NCBI RefSeq assembly: GCF_029254265.1 | Contig: NZ_JAQWXX010000052.1 | Location: 1 to 36,219, forward strand | Reading direction: 5' to 3' | From: Algoriphagus sp. | GTDB taxonomy: Bacteria; Bacteroidota; Bacteroidia; Cytophagales; Cyclobacteriaceae | DNA: 36,219 nucleotides | Part shown: in pieces, positions 25,134 to 32,963 of the stretch | How the letters are laid out: each line of letters begins with the position of its first letter | Numbering within the stretch: position 1 is the stretch's first letter | Notes under the pieces: generated by a model | Databases searched by the model: none | Told to the model about the DNA's origin: nothing | Seen by the model: the letters and a program-made list of their open reading frames with translations, nothing else | Position numbers and translations under genes: made by a program

Positions 25134-26753
25134 TCAATCCCAAAGCTTTGGCTCCAACCAAATCAAAGTAAGCAGTAAAAATAAAATCAGCCCCCAAGCC
25201 CAAAACGGGATGGGAGCTTTGTCGGAAATTGAATCTGAAGAGGGCATATTCCAAGCTTGAGATTGAAGAAAAGCTGCTCTTTGCTGTTGAGCAATAATAC
25301 TAGGCCAATCATTCATGCCTGAAACATAAACCTCACCTATCTCCCCAAATTTTACCCAACCGGAATCCAAAGGGATTAAATCCAAAGTTTTGGTTTTTGG
25401 ATTGATCAAGGACTGACTCAGTGAAAGGGTATCATTTCCAAAAACCAAATAGTCTAAAGATTCATTTGAATTAAGAGAAACGGCCTCATATTCTCCTTGA
25501 AAAACAGGAGCACTTACTCCCCAATAGGACTGACTTTCAGGGCGTATTTCTCCAAGAATCCTACACCAAATTTTGTCATACCCTACAGAATCTCCAGACT
25601 GGGTAATCGAGAATGTAGAAGCAAGCATGCTCACGCCGATCTTGGAATCACCAAATCGCTGGACTGCTAGCGCATTTTCAAAAAGGCTTTCCTGTAAATT
25701 CTTTTCCTTGAAAGTAAAGGGTAAAGCGGCCAAGCCTCCAGTGACTTCTCGATTATCGCCACTACCGGTTTTAAGGACTTCGAAATTGGTTTTGAATACT
25801 TTATTCAACGCATCAATTTCTTTCTCAGGATTATTCAAATTGATTAAAACTAAGGAAGCTCCACGTCGGATTTTATTTTGGATTTTGGTATTCGAGAGTT
25901 GTGAAGGATCAATCACAAATACATCGACGGAGTCGAACGGAACTCTTCCTGTCAACAATTCGGTATCTTTTGAAAGGCGAATTTCTTCCTGAACCTGTTC
26001 TCCTTTCCCAATCAAATAGCGACTTAAAGTTCGAATTTCAGGCCCCGGAAATCCAGCTTGGATTTGGAAAGTCAATTGCTTCGATGGGATTACAAAGAAT
26101 CGAATTGTACCAATAGATTCATCATTAACCTTTATTTCCCATTCATTTCTTCCCAAAATGGAAACAGGAATCCCTAACTCCAAACTGTTACGATCAGAAT
26201 CGAATTCAATCTTTTCCAATTCATTTCCTTCTTGGAAAATCGAAATTGTAGAACCTGAGATCAAGTCCATCTTCAATCGAATTTTTTGATTCTCCCCTTG
26301 ATAAAGAATCCCTTTCCATTCCAGAAATTCAGGATTATCTGCTTCACTTGGGATAATCCAATCCACTGATTTAGCCCGAATCGAATAGAGAAAGTTCTTT
26401 GCAAAATCATTTCCCAATAGAATCAGCGAATCGGAATTGGACTGAAAATCTTCTGCTGAAAGCACTTTTTCTACTCCTAAGCTATCTTTCCAGAAGTCTA
26501 TTTCACTTTTTTCAACCTCTTCAGAAACCAGTAAAATAGGTTTTGAAATCTGCTCATAATTCCAAAGCGGATTCAGCATAAAAACCAGTAAAGCGGAGAA
26601 TAAAAAAGTATTCAATAGCTGTTTAACCCCTTTTCTTTTTGGGGTAAAATCGGATTTCTGAATTTGAATGGCTTGAAAAATCAGCAAGGCAGCGATTCCT
26701 ATTCCAAAAATCCAGGCAAAAAGCGGAGAAACAATCGGTTCAAAATCCATCAT
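25134..26753 (-). CDS. Membrane-anchored protein of the BatA/MoxR operon
   Basis: This 539-residue protein has two or three N-terminal membrane helices (about 12-26 and 43-61) and one at the C-terminus (about 516-534, PIPFWAWGLILFLLLTLIWL); the region between is predicted periplasmic and beta-rich. The internal stretch VDVFVIDPSQLS and the following IRRGASLVLINL resemble the glutamine-amidotransferase-like or vWA-like folds seen in large BatA-type membrane proteins, but no active site is evident. It is the last gene of the operon and overlaps the preceding gene by four bases (ATGA). I do not recognise a named family; a role with the MoxR ATPase in the envelope is inferred from context. Confidence 0.75.
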   Translation of the reverse strand: MMDFEPIVSPLFAWIFGIGIAALLIFQAIQIQKSDFTPKRKGVKQLLNTFLFSALLVFMLNPLWNYEQISKPILLVSEEVEKSEIDFWKDSLGVEKVLSAEDFQSNSDSLILLGNDFAKNFLYSIRAKSVDWIIPSEADNPEFLEWKGILYQGENQKIRLKMDLISGSTISIFQEGNELEKIEFDSDRNSLELGIPVSILGRNEWEIKVNDESIGTIRFFVIPSKQLTFQIQAGFPGPEIRTLSRYLIGKGEQVQEEIRLSKDTELLTGRVPFDSVDVFVIDPSQLSNTKIQNKIRRGASLVLINLNNPEKEIDALNKVFKTNFEVLKTGSGDNREVTGGLAALPFTFKEKNLQESLFENALAVQRFGDSKIGVSMLASTFSITQSGDSVGYDKIWCRILGEIRPESQSYWGVSAPVFQGEYEAVSLNSNESLDYLVFGNDTLSLSQSLINPKTKTLDLIPLDSGWVKFGEIGEVYVSGMNDWPSIIAQQQRAAFLQSQAWNMPSSDSISDKAPIPFWAWGLILFLLLTLIWLEPKLWD

Positions 26754-28930
26754 CTAAGTTTTGCCCAAAATGCCTGTTGCAATTCTTTTTCTGCCTGAAA
26801 GGAAGCCTCCAAACCGGAATCACTTGCCACGATTGGATAGAGTTTTTGAAGTAAATCAGACTTGCCCTTATCATCTATTTTCCCAGTACTCAATTCCTGC
26901 AAATGAAGTAAAACCGACCAATCGGACAGTCCGGAATACTGCATTCGCTCAGTCCAAATCTGACCTAAGCGTTGGATTTTCAATTGATCTTCAGCGCTTA
27001 ATTCCGTTTTGGGAAGCATCCCCAAAACTGCTGCAGCTAAGGGAGCCAATTGTTTTTCTTTAGCAATCTGCTCTTTCAAAATAACCGCATCAAGCTTTTC
27101 CAATTTTCCGGATAATCGCTTTTCTTCCTCCTTAATGGGAGGTGGATCGTAACCCGTTCGCTTCACATAGACACGGGACTTTTGTTGGACAGTTTTCAAA
27201 TATTCTAAGGCTTTTTCTTGATAAGGCAAAGCTTTCTCCGGTTCGAAAAGTCTCAAATAAAGCTCCGATTGCCACATTTGTTCCAAGGCCATCTTCAACA
27301 TATTTTTTGTCGAAGCCTCATAGAATGTGTTCATTTCTTCATCCTCATGATTGTGAAGGTAGGAATCCAAAATCCCCCCAAGTCCACCGTCTTCAGCGTT
27401 TGAGTGTTCTTCATGAACCTCTATTTTTTCAGGTTCGGCGACCGGATTGGGTAGACCAACTGCCCCCTCATCTTCATGGTCATGATCATGGCGAAATCCT
27501 GCCAAGATGTCCTCTGAATCGCCTAATTCCACCGTTCCTCCACCGGCTGAATTCTCAAATTCCTCACCTAAATATTGACCATAACGCAAGCGGAGAAGCT
27601 TTTGATCGTAGCCAATTTCATTGGAAGTGACATTGAAAGCTCGTTCGGCAATGGACTTTTTTGAGGCGATAAGTTTCTCAGTATCAATAATAATCTGTCG
27701 CTGACTTCGGAAATAATCTGGCATCACATGGATTGCCATTCCCATCACTTGCTCCTCTGTCATTCCTGTGCTATCCACAAAGTTCAGGAAATAGGTATCC
27801 GATCTGGAAAAGTTTGGTTCGGGTCGCTTATTGTCAATCGCTGCCCAATAGTAATACAATTCATCACCTGGCTTGAAATCCAAAGCTTCTAAATCCAAGT
27901 TCAGGTTTATCGTCGATGATTTGAAATTCTTTTGTTGAATCGGAATTCTCGTCTCTCGAAACTTAACATTCTCGCCGGAACCCCGAGCCAAGGTAGCGAC
28001 TAGGAAGACTTCTGTGACCAAAAAATCATCATTGAGCTGAGCTTGTACTTTTTTCGACAAACCATCCTTATGGAAATGGTAGGCATACAATTCCTTTTCT
28101 GATGGAATAATGATCGGAGCTAAATCTTCAACCGCCTCAATTTGAAAAAACGCAGATTCATAAACCAACAAATCATCCTTGTAAGCCTGAATGGCATAAA
28201 TCCCCGAAGCATTCAATTGATCCGAAAGCATGTAATCAGTTGCACTTTTTTCAAAAGTCAAAGAATCCCGTGAGGAATTGATCAGAAAAACCTGAAGATC
28301 CGGATTGGAAAAGCGAAGTGACCAGGAAAGTTTGGAGCCTTTCAAGGCGGAAATCTGAAGTGAATTTTGACTGCTTTCCGGAATTCCGGAATAGGAAGGC
28401 GGGGTAATTTGAATCGAGATTTCTTCCAAAGAAACAGCTAGCTCCTCCAAGGAATCAGGAAGAGAAATCTGGTTTTCCCGTTCTAGAATTGATTTTGGGG
28501 AATGCTTTTCAGGAATGATTTTGGAGACTCCAAAAACAAGCAAGGGAAGCAACAGTAATAAAAAGAAAGGAATGACTTTTCGAAAATCTATCCCAATGGG
28601 TTCGGCAGAAATTTGAGCCTCGACCCGTTCCATCTGGAGTTGCTCGGCAATATTCAGCTCGCTTTTTTCCAGCAACTCAAGACTGAATTCCAAACCTTTG
28701 GTATGTTGATGCAAATGGGAAATAGCTGCTTTCCGATGATTGGCAAAACCTCCCAATAGATAAAAAGCTAGGATTGCAAGAAGTTTTCCAAGAAGAATGG
28801 CCCAAGTCACAGAAGTGCCTAAAACCATCAGCAAGCCAAAAAAACTCAGGCCAATCAATCCTGCCTTAAGCAAGATCATACCAAAGAGCTGCTTCTCAAT
28901 CCGGGCGATATGGGATTGCAGCGACTTCAA
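26750..28930 (-). CDS. DUF4175-like large membrane protein
   Basis: This protein of about 726 residues has two membrane helices near the N-terminus and a third around residue 125-145 (PFFLLLLLPLLVFG). Then come a periplasmic domain with ITPPSYSG and YYYWAAIDN, and a long helical C-terminal part. The pattern fits DUF4175-type proteins that accompany MoxR/DUF58/BatA genes in Bacteroidota. I start at TTG 28930, which overlaps the BatA stop as TTGA; the longer frame to 28996 would overlap BatA by 70 bases, and the next ATG is deep in the first helix. A histidine/acid stretch (HDHDHEDE, and HNHEDEE later) may bind metal. Function is unknown. Confidence 0.7.
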   Translation of the reverse strand: MKSLQSHIARIEKQLFGMILLKAGLIGLSFFGLLMVLGTSVTWAILLGKLLAILAFYLLGGFANHRKAAISHLHQHTKGLEFSLELLEKSELNIAEQLQMERVEAQISAEPIGIDFRKVIPFFLLLLLPLLVFGVSKIIPEKHSPKSILERENQISLPDSLEELAVSLEEISIQITPPSYSGIPESSQNSLQISALKGSKLSWSLRFSNPDLQVFLINSSRDSLTFEKSATDYMLSDQLNASGIYAIQAYKDDLLVYESAFFQIEAVEDLAPIIIPSEKELYAYHFHKDGLSKKVQAQLNDDFLVTEVFLVATLARGSGENVKFRETRIPIQQKNFKSSTINLNLDLEALDFKPGDELYYYWAAIDNKRPEPNFSRSDTYFLNFVDSTGMTEEQVMGMAIHVMPDYFRSQRQIIIDTEKLIASKKSIAERAFNVTSNEIGYDQKLLRLRYGQYLGEEFENSAGGGTVELGDSEDILAGFRHDHDHEDEGAVGLPNPVAEPEKIEVHEEHSNAEDGGLGGILDSYLHNHEDEEMNTFYEASTKNMLKMALEQMWQSELYLRLFEPEKALPYQEKALEYLKTVQQKSRVYVKRTGYDPPPIKEEEKRLSGKLEKLDAVILKEQIAKEKQLAPLAAAVLGMLPKTELSAEDQLKIQRLGQIWTERMQYSGLSDWSVLLHLQELSTGKIDDKGKSDLLQKLYPIVASDSGLEASFQAEKELQQAFWAKLR

Positions 28931-30102
28931 ATTCCTTGTTTGAAAGCTAAGTACCGTTCGATCATCAAAGTGCCCAAAAGCAAAGCCATCAGCCATTCGT
29001 TGAGATTGGATTTTTGAGGATTGGAATTTTTGGGTTTCAACAAAAATCGATCAGCAATCTGCTTAGAATTAAGTAAAGTTGATTTTTGTGTCACACCGAT
29101 GTACTTTAAAAAACTCTCCAAAATCAATTCCGGTAATTGCCCATTTCGGATCAATTCCGATTCATCAAAATTCAGAGAACTAGCGAAAAGAACCTGATTC
29201 TTTGATGTTGGATAGTCAATCCTATTCGAGAAAAAATAAAGTTTTTTAGGATCTAAATTCTTCAATTCTGTGCTTGAAAAGACTAAATCAGCAGAATCCA
29301 TATTTTCCTTAATCGAAAATTGAAATCCATACACTTGGGTAATGGATGATAAAGCAGCTTCAATAAACTGGCTCTCATTTTCTGAATTTTGAATCAAAAC
29401 AGAAATCGGCTTATTAGAAAAATCAAAGGTTGGATTTTCTCCTTCTGCAACGTTAACCGAATCCAAAATCCCTGCCTCATTTAATGCGAAGACTCTATTC
29501 ACATTTGTTTTGATCATTTGGATTTTGGATTTTTCAGCCAGAGCTTTTCCAATCTGAAACGATGGCAAAACAGGACTGCTGTAAAAATCATTCATTAGTA
29601 CCAAATCTGAATTCGGCAAATATAAAATCAAGGAATCAAAATCCACAGGAAGCTGATCCAAAGCACTTTGCAAATTGGAGCTAGAAGTATTTTCTAAGTC
29701 AAAAAGCTCCTCTACCGAGGAAATTTCTTTTATAGGATTATCAGCCAACAGCACTAATTCACCCTTTTCAACAGCCTGTTGAATTTCAAATCGGAACTCC
29801 TCCCAAAGTGCTTTTTCTCCAGTCAGGACATGAGCGATTTTCTTTTCCTGTGTTGATGAATCTCCTTTCCAAAAAAGCTGTGCTAAAAGTAAAACTACCA
29901 AGACAATCAACAAAATCCGAAGTGCCAATAGCAGCCAATTCTCAAGTTTGATTCCTTTCGAAACTTGATTTTCATCGACTTTCAAAAATTCCATCGCAGC
30001 CCAAGCAATGGTCTTCCCCTGCTTCCCATTCCAAAGGTGAATCAAAATCGGAATGCTGATTGCCAGCAATCCCCAAAGCGCTATGGGATTCAGAAAGCTC
30101 AT
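28927..30102 (-). CDS. BatA-domain membrane protein
   Basis: This 391-residue protein starts with the BatA N-terminal signature (FLNPIALWGLLAISIPILIHLWN), then AWAAMEFLK and a second membrane helix (about 56-78, LLALRILLIVLVVLLLAQLFW). The rest is mainly extracytoplasmic, with a short hydrophobic stretch near the C-terminus. BatA-type proteins belong to MoxR/DUF58 operons linked to envelope integrity or aerotolerance. The vWA metal-binding motif of full BatA proteins is not visible here, so this is the form carrying only the BatA anchor. It overlaps the DUF58 gene by four bases (ATGA). Confidence 0.85.
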   Translation of the reverse strand: MSFLNPIALWGLLAISIPILIHLWNGKQGKTIAWAAMEFLKVDENQVSKGIKLENWLLLALRILLIVLVVLLLAQLFWKGDSSTQEKKIAHVLTGEKALWEEFRFEIQQAVEKGELVLLADNPIKEISSVEELFDLENTSSSNLQSALDQLPVDFDSLILYLPNSDLVLMNDFYSSPVLPSFQIGKALAEKSKIQMIKTNVNRVFALNEAGILDSVNVAEGENPTFDFSNKPISVLIQNSENESQFIEAALSSITQVYGFQFSIKENMDSADLVFSSTELKNLDPKKLYFFSNRIDYPTSKNQVLFASSLNFDESELIRNGQLPELILESFLKYIGVTQKSTLLNSKQIADRFLLKPKNSNPQKSNLNEWLMALLLGTLMIERYLAFKQGI

Positions 30103-30968
30103 GAAAAACTTCGCTCATCTAAAAACCGGCTGATCACTTCAGAAATTGAATCTGACAATTTCACTTGGTAATAATGTACCTGCGGATGCTGAAATGACTT
30201 TTCCAGCTTTTCCAAATAGGTAGAAATAGCAACCTGATAATTCCTCCGTACAGATTCACCATCCAAAGTAACTATTCGATCGCTCTCCAAGTCTTGAAAT
30301 TTCAAATTCCCTTTTTGATTAAAATGAAGTTCTTGTTCTCCCAAAATCTGAAATAACACTATCTCTTTTTTGGGATGTCGCATTTGCTCCACGATATCAA
30401 TCCACTCAGATTCCTTTTGCAAAAAGTCCGAGACGAAAATAATGAGTTCCTTTTGTCTGGATTTCAATTCAGGAAAATCCTGCTTCCTCACTGGCCAAGA
30501 GCCTGAAGCTTTTTCTTCCTCCAAATGATAGATAATGCGTTGAAAAGCCTTTGGCGACGGAGCAACTTTTTGAATGATTTTCCCTTCCTGAAAAGTGAAA
30601 AACGAAAGCGAATCTCCCTGCTGGTTTCCCAAATAAGCCAAAGATGCAATCAGACTGTTTGCATAATCCAGTCGTTTAATCCCATTTTCAGAATAATTCA
30701 TTGAGCCGGAAAGGTCCAATAAAATCCGAATATTCAGATGACTTTCAGTTTGTGACTCCTTGATCATGTGCTTTCCCGATCGGGAAAAATACTTCCAGTC
30801 AATCCGCTTTGGATCATCCCCTGGTTCATAGTAGCGATATTGCTCAAACTCACTTCCCACTCCTACTCGCTTCCCAAAATGCACCCCATGCTTGAGTTGC
30901 TCGCTGATAATTTTTGCAGCAAGTTTTAGATTATTTAGCCGTACAATTTCAAGGTTACTGGCGCGCAT
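30099..30968 (-). CDS. DUF58 protein with vWA-like fold
   Basis: This 289-residue protein carries the DUF58 signature GVGSEFEQYRYYEPGDDPKRIDW followed by KYFSRSG, then a vWA-type MIDAS-like motif DLSGSM (about 89-94). DUF58 proteins normally partner a MoxR AAA+ ATPase encoded next door, as here (four-base gap from the MoxR stop). It has no signal peptide or membrane helix, so it is probably cytoplasmic. The gene overlaps the following BatA gene by four bases. Confidence 0.92.
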   Translation of the reverse strand: MRASNLEIVRLNNLKLAAKIISEQLKHGVHFGKRVGVGSEFEQYRYYEPGDDPKRIDWKYFSRSGKHMIKESQTESHLNIRILLDLSGSMNYSENGIKRLDYANSLIASLAYLGNQQGDSLSFFTFQEGKIIQKVAPSPKAFQRIIYHLEEEKASGSWPVRKQDFPELKSRQKELIIFVSDFLQKESEWIDIVEQMRHPKKEIVLFQILGEQELHFNQKGNLKFQDLESDRIVTLDGESVRRNYQVAISTYLEKLEKSFQHPQVHYYQVKLSDSISEVISRFLDERSFS

Positions 30969-30972
30969 GGAT

Positions 30973-31959
30973 TTAGGAGGCTTCCAAAATTTTCTGAATG
31001 ATCAAATCCGGCGAAATGTTTTCCGCTTCCGCACGGAAATGCAGGGAAAGTCGATGTCTCAAAACCGGAAATGCCAATTTCTCTAGATCCTCAGGAATCA
31101 CCGAAAAGCGACCTTTCACCAATGCTCGAGCTTTGGCGCAAAGTACAAGGGATTGACCGGCACGCGTACCTGCCCCCCATTCCACATAGCTTTTTACCGC
31201 ATCCACACTGGATTCCGTTGGGCGGGTGGATCGAATGAGTCGATTGATTTTAGAGAGTAATTCTGAATCAATATGTACTTCTCTCGTGAGTTGCTGGAGT
31301 TTTTTGATATCAAAAGCAGTGAAAACCAGCTCAGGTTTAGCACGGTATGTTCCGGTTGTTTTTTCCAAAACTTCCAATTCCTCCCTTTCCGAAGGATAGC
31401 CTAATTTGATATACAGAAGAAAACGATCCAATTGAGCCTCAGGAAGAGGATAGGTTCCAGCTTGCTCGATGGGATTTTGCGTCGCAATAATCAAAAATGG
31501 GTCTGGTAAAGCATGATGTTGCCCACCGTAAGTAACCATTTTTTCTTGCATGGCTTCCAGCAAAGCAGCTTGCGTTTTTGGAGGTGTTCGGTTGATTTCA
31601 TCAGCCAAAACCATATTGGCAAAGATTGGCCCACGGTTGAATTGAAAGAATTTTTTTCCAGTCTCATGGTCCTCCTCCAGAATCTCCGTCCCCAAAATAT
31701 CCCCTGGCATCAAATCCGGAGTAAACTGAATTCGCTTGAAATTCATTTCCATCACTTCAGAAAGTGACTTGACCATCAGTGTTTTTGCCAAGCCCGGAAC
31801 ACCTTCCAAAAGGCAATGCCCTCCTGCGAAAAGCGTAATGATGATCTCTTCTATTACTTCCTCTTGACCGACGATCGTTTTGGCAATCTCCTTTTTCAAC
31901 AAAGGGATTTTGTCGACGAGTGCTTTATAATTGGCTAATTCTTGTTGTTCCAAAATCAA
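30973..31959 (-). CDS. MoxR-family AAA+ ATPase
   Basis: This 328-residue ATPase is likely a chaperone-like activator of the DUF58/BatA proteins. Walker A is GVPGLAKT (53-60), Walker B is MVLADEINR (D120/E121), sensor 1 is in IATQNPIEQAGTYPLPEAQLDRF, and the C-terminal lid domain follows. The reading frame begins at TTG 31959, which overlaps the DUF4159 stop as TTGA; there is no in-frame ATG nearby and the family's first helix would be lost with a later start, so TTG is the likely start. Confidence 0.92.
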   Translation of the reverse strand: MILEQQELANYKALVDKIPLLKKEIAKTIVGQEEVIEEIIITLFAGGHCLLEGVPGLAKTLMVKSLSEVMEMNFKRIQFTPDLMPGDILGTEILEEDHETGKKFFQFNRGPIFANMVLADEINRTPPKTQAALLEAMQEKMVTYGGQHHALPDPFLIIATQNPIEQAGTYPLPEAQLDRFLLYIKLGYPSEREELEVLEKTTGTYRAKPELVFTAFDIKKLQQLTREVHIDSELLSKINRLIRSTRPTESSVDAVKSYVEWGAGTRAGQSLVLCAKARALVKGRFSVIPEDLEKLAFPVLRHRLSLHFRAEAENISPDLIIQKILEAS

Positions 31960-32573
31960 TAAGTTAAAGCGTAAACCACGATGTTCACGCCAAATTTGGT
32001 GTTGTCTTCCTTCAGAAATCGTTTGTTTCTAAAGTCATAATCCCATTCACAACCATAATCTTTATTGCTATATAAGACGCCAATCCGACCGTTGATCACC
32101 ACTGCTTTGAGGTAATCGTGGATCAGATCATCGCCCCAACCGTTGAGTTCAAAGGAAGTGGCAGGTGGTCCATCTTCAAATTTGAAGAAAGAGGAATAAA
32201 TGGGATGGTTATTTGGGATTTTTCGGAGCGCATTTGCGCCGAATGTTTTGGCCATTTCTGCTTCAAATGATTTAGCGAAAAGCCCATCTATATCGTGGTT
32301 GCAATCGTCCGCAAAGACAAAGCCACCATTTTCGACATAAGTTTTGAAGTTCTTTCGCTCCTCAGCAGAAAACTCGACGAGCTTATGCCCGCTGAGGTAG
32401 CAAAATGGACTTTTGAAAATCTCCGTACTACTCAACTCCACGATTTTCTCCTGCTGATCCACGGGAATGGTAGTGTACTCAATCAGAGAATTCAACAAAT
32501 TTGAAGGCATTCGCTGATCCGTATCCCAGTTTCCCGAGTTGTATTTTAATCTAGTGAAGAAGAAGTCACTCAT
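31956..32573 (-). CDS. DUF4159 protein
   Basis: This 205-residue protein matches DUF4159: FTRLKYNSGNWDTDQRMP at the start, CYLSGHKLVEFS, then YVENGGFVFADDCNHDIDGLF and the terminal GVNIVVYALTY. The fold is glutamine-amidotransferase-like without its catalytic cysteine. Most DUF4159 proteins have a signal peptide; this one starts directly with the domain. It is the first gene of the six-gene operon DUF4159, MoxR, DUF58, BatA, DUF4175-like and end gene, and is coupled to MoxR by a four-base overlap. Confidence 0.88.
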   Translation of the reverse strand: MSDFFFTRLKYNSGNWDTDQRMPSNLLNSLIEYTTIPVDQQEKIVELSSTEIFKSPFCYLSGHKLVEFSAEERKNFKTYVENGGFVFADDCNHDIDGLFAKSFEAEMAKTFGANALRKIPNNHPIYSSFFKFEDGPPATSFELNGWGDDLIHDYLKAVVINGRIGVLYSNKDYGCEWDYDFRNKRFLKEDNTKFGVNIVVYALTY

Positions 32574-32574
32574 T

Positions 32575-32725
32575 CAGTTGGCAGTTTTCAGTGAACAGTT
32601 GGCAGTGAGCAGTACGCAGTCGTCTCCCGTACAGCTGCCGGGAGCGAAGATTTTAATAGAATCTAAATTCATTATATCTCTTTCAGCCGGCAGTTTTTAG
32701 TATCCAGTTAGCAGTTGGCAGTAAC
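32575..32725. repeat. CAGTNNN 7-bp arrays (two blocks)
   Basis: Block one (32575-32623) is seven consecutive 7-bp units, each beginning CAGT. Block two (32684-32725) has six units beginning CAG or TAG. The three following bases vary between units. Block one starts two bases upstream of the DUF4159 start codon on the minus strand. Confidence 0.8.
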
Positions 32726-32890
32726 CATTTTGAAAACCGAAGTAATCTTAAGCATTTGGCTATACTTAAGTAAACAATAAGAATATTTCAAAAACGGATT
32801 CTTTATGCCACTTGCAAATCATCGACTATCAGGAAACCAATTCCCCTTTAAACCTGTGTCCTGCTTTGTGCATACTGCTAACTGCTAGTA

Positions 32891-32923
32891 AACCTTCGAG
32901 GTCTGAAAAAGACCTCAAAGGTT
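32891..32923. repeat. Long hairpin, AACCTTCGAGGTCT arms
   Basis: Arms of 14 bases with one mismatch (AACCTTCGAGGTCT and AGACCTCAAAGGTT) enclose a five-base loop GAAAA. No T-tract follows on either strand. It lies about 40 bp beyond the PmbA-like gene end and may still work as a 3' structure. Confidence 0.65.
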
Positions 32924-32935
32924 AAGAATCTGCTC

Positions 32936-32963
32936 ACTGAAAACTGGATACTGCTTACTGTAA
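32936..32963. repeat. Inverted ACTGNNN 7-bp array
   Basis: Four consecutive 7-bp units each begin ACTG, the reverse complement of CAGT. The array ends exactly at the stop codon of the PmbA-like gene. Two more such units lie at about 32873-32886. Confidence 0.75.

Larger units (their letters stand above)
32574..32963. other. Repeat-filled gap between PmbA and DUF4159
   Basis: These 390 bp hold no gene. They contain two CAGTNNN arrays, an inverted ACTGNNN array at the other end, a hairpin at 32891-32923, and a GC-rich hairpin CTCCCG/CGGGAG (32624-32629 and 32639-32644). The promoter of the DUF4159 operon should be here, probably in the less repetitive middle (about 32730-32860), but I could not define it. 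Confidence 0.6.

Noticed and set aside
32575..32963. CRISPR array
   Set aside because: Units are 7 bp without spacers, and no cas genes are present.
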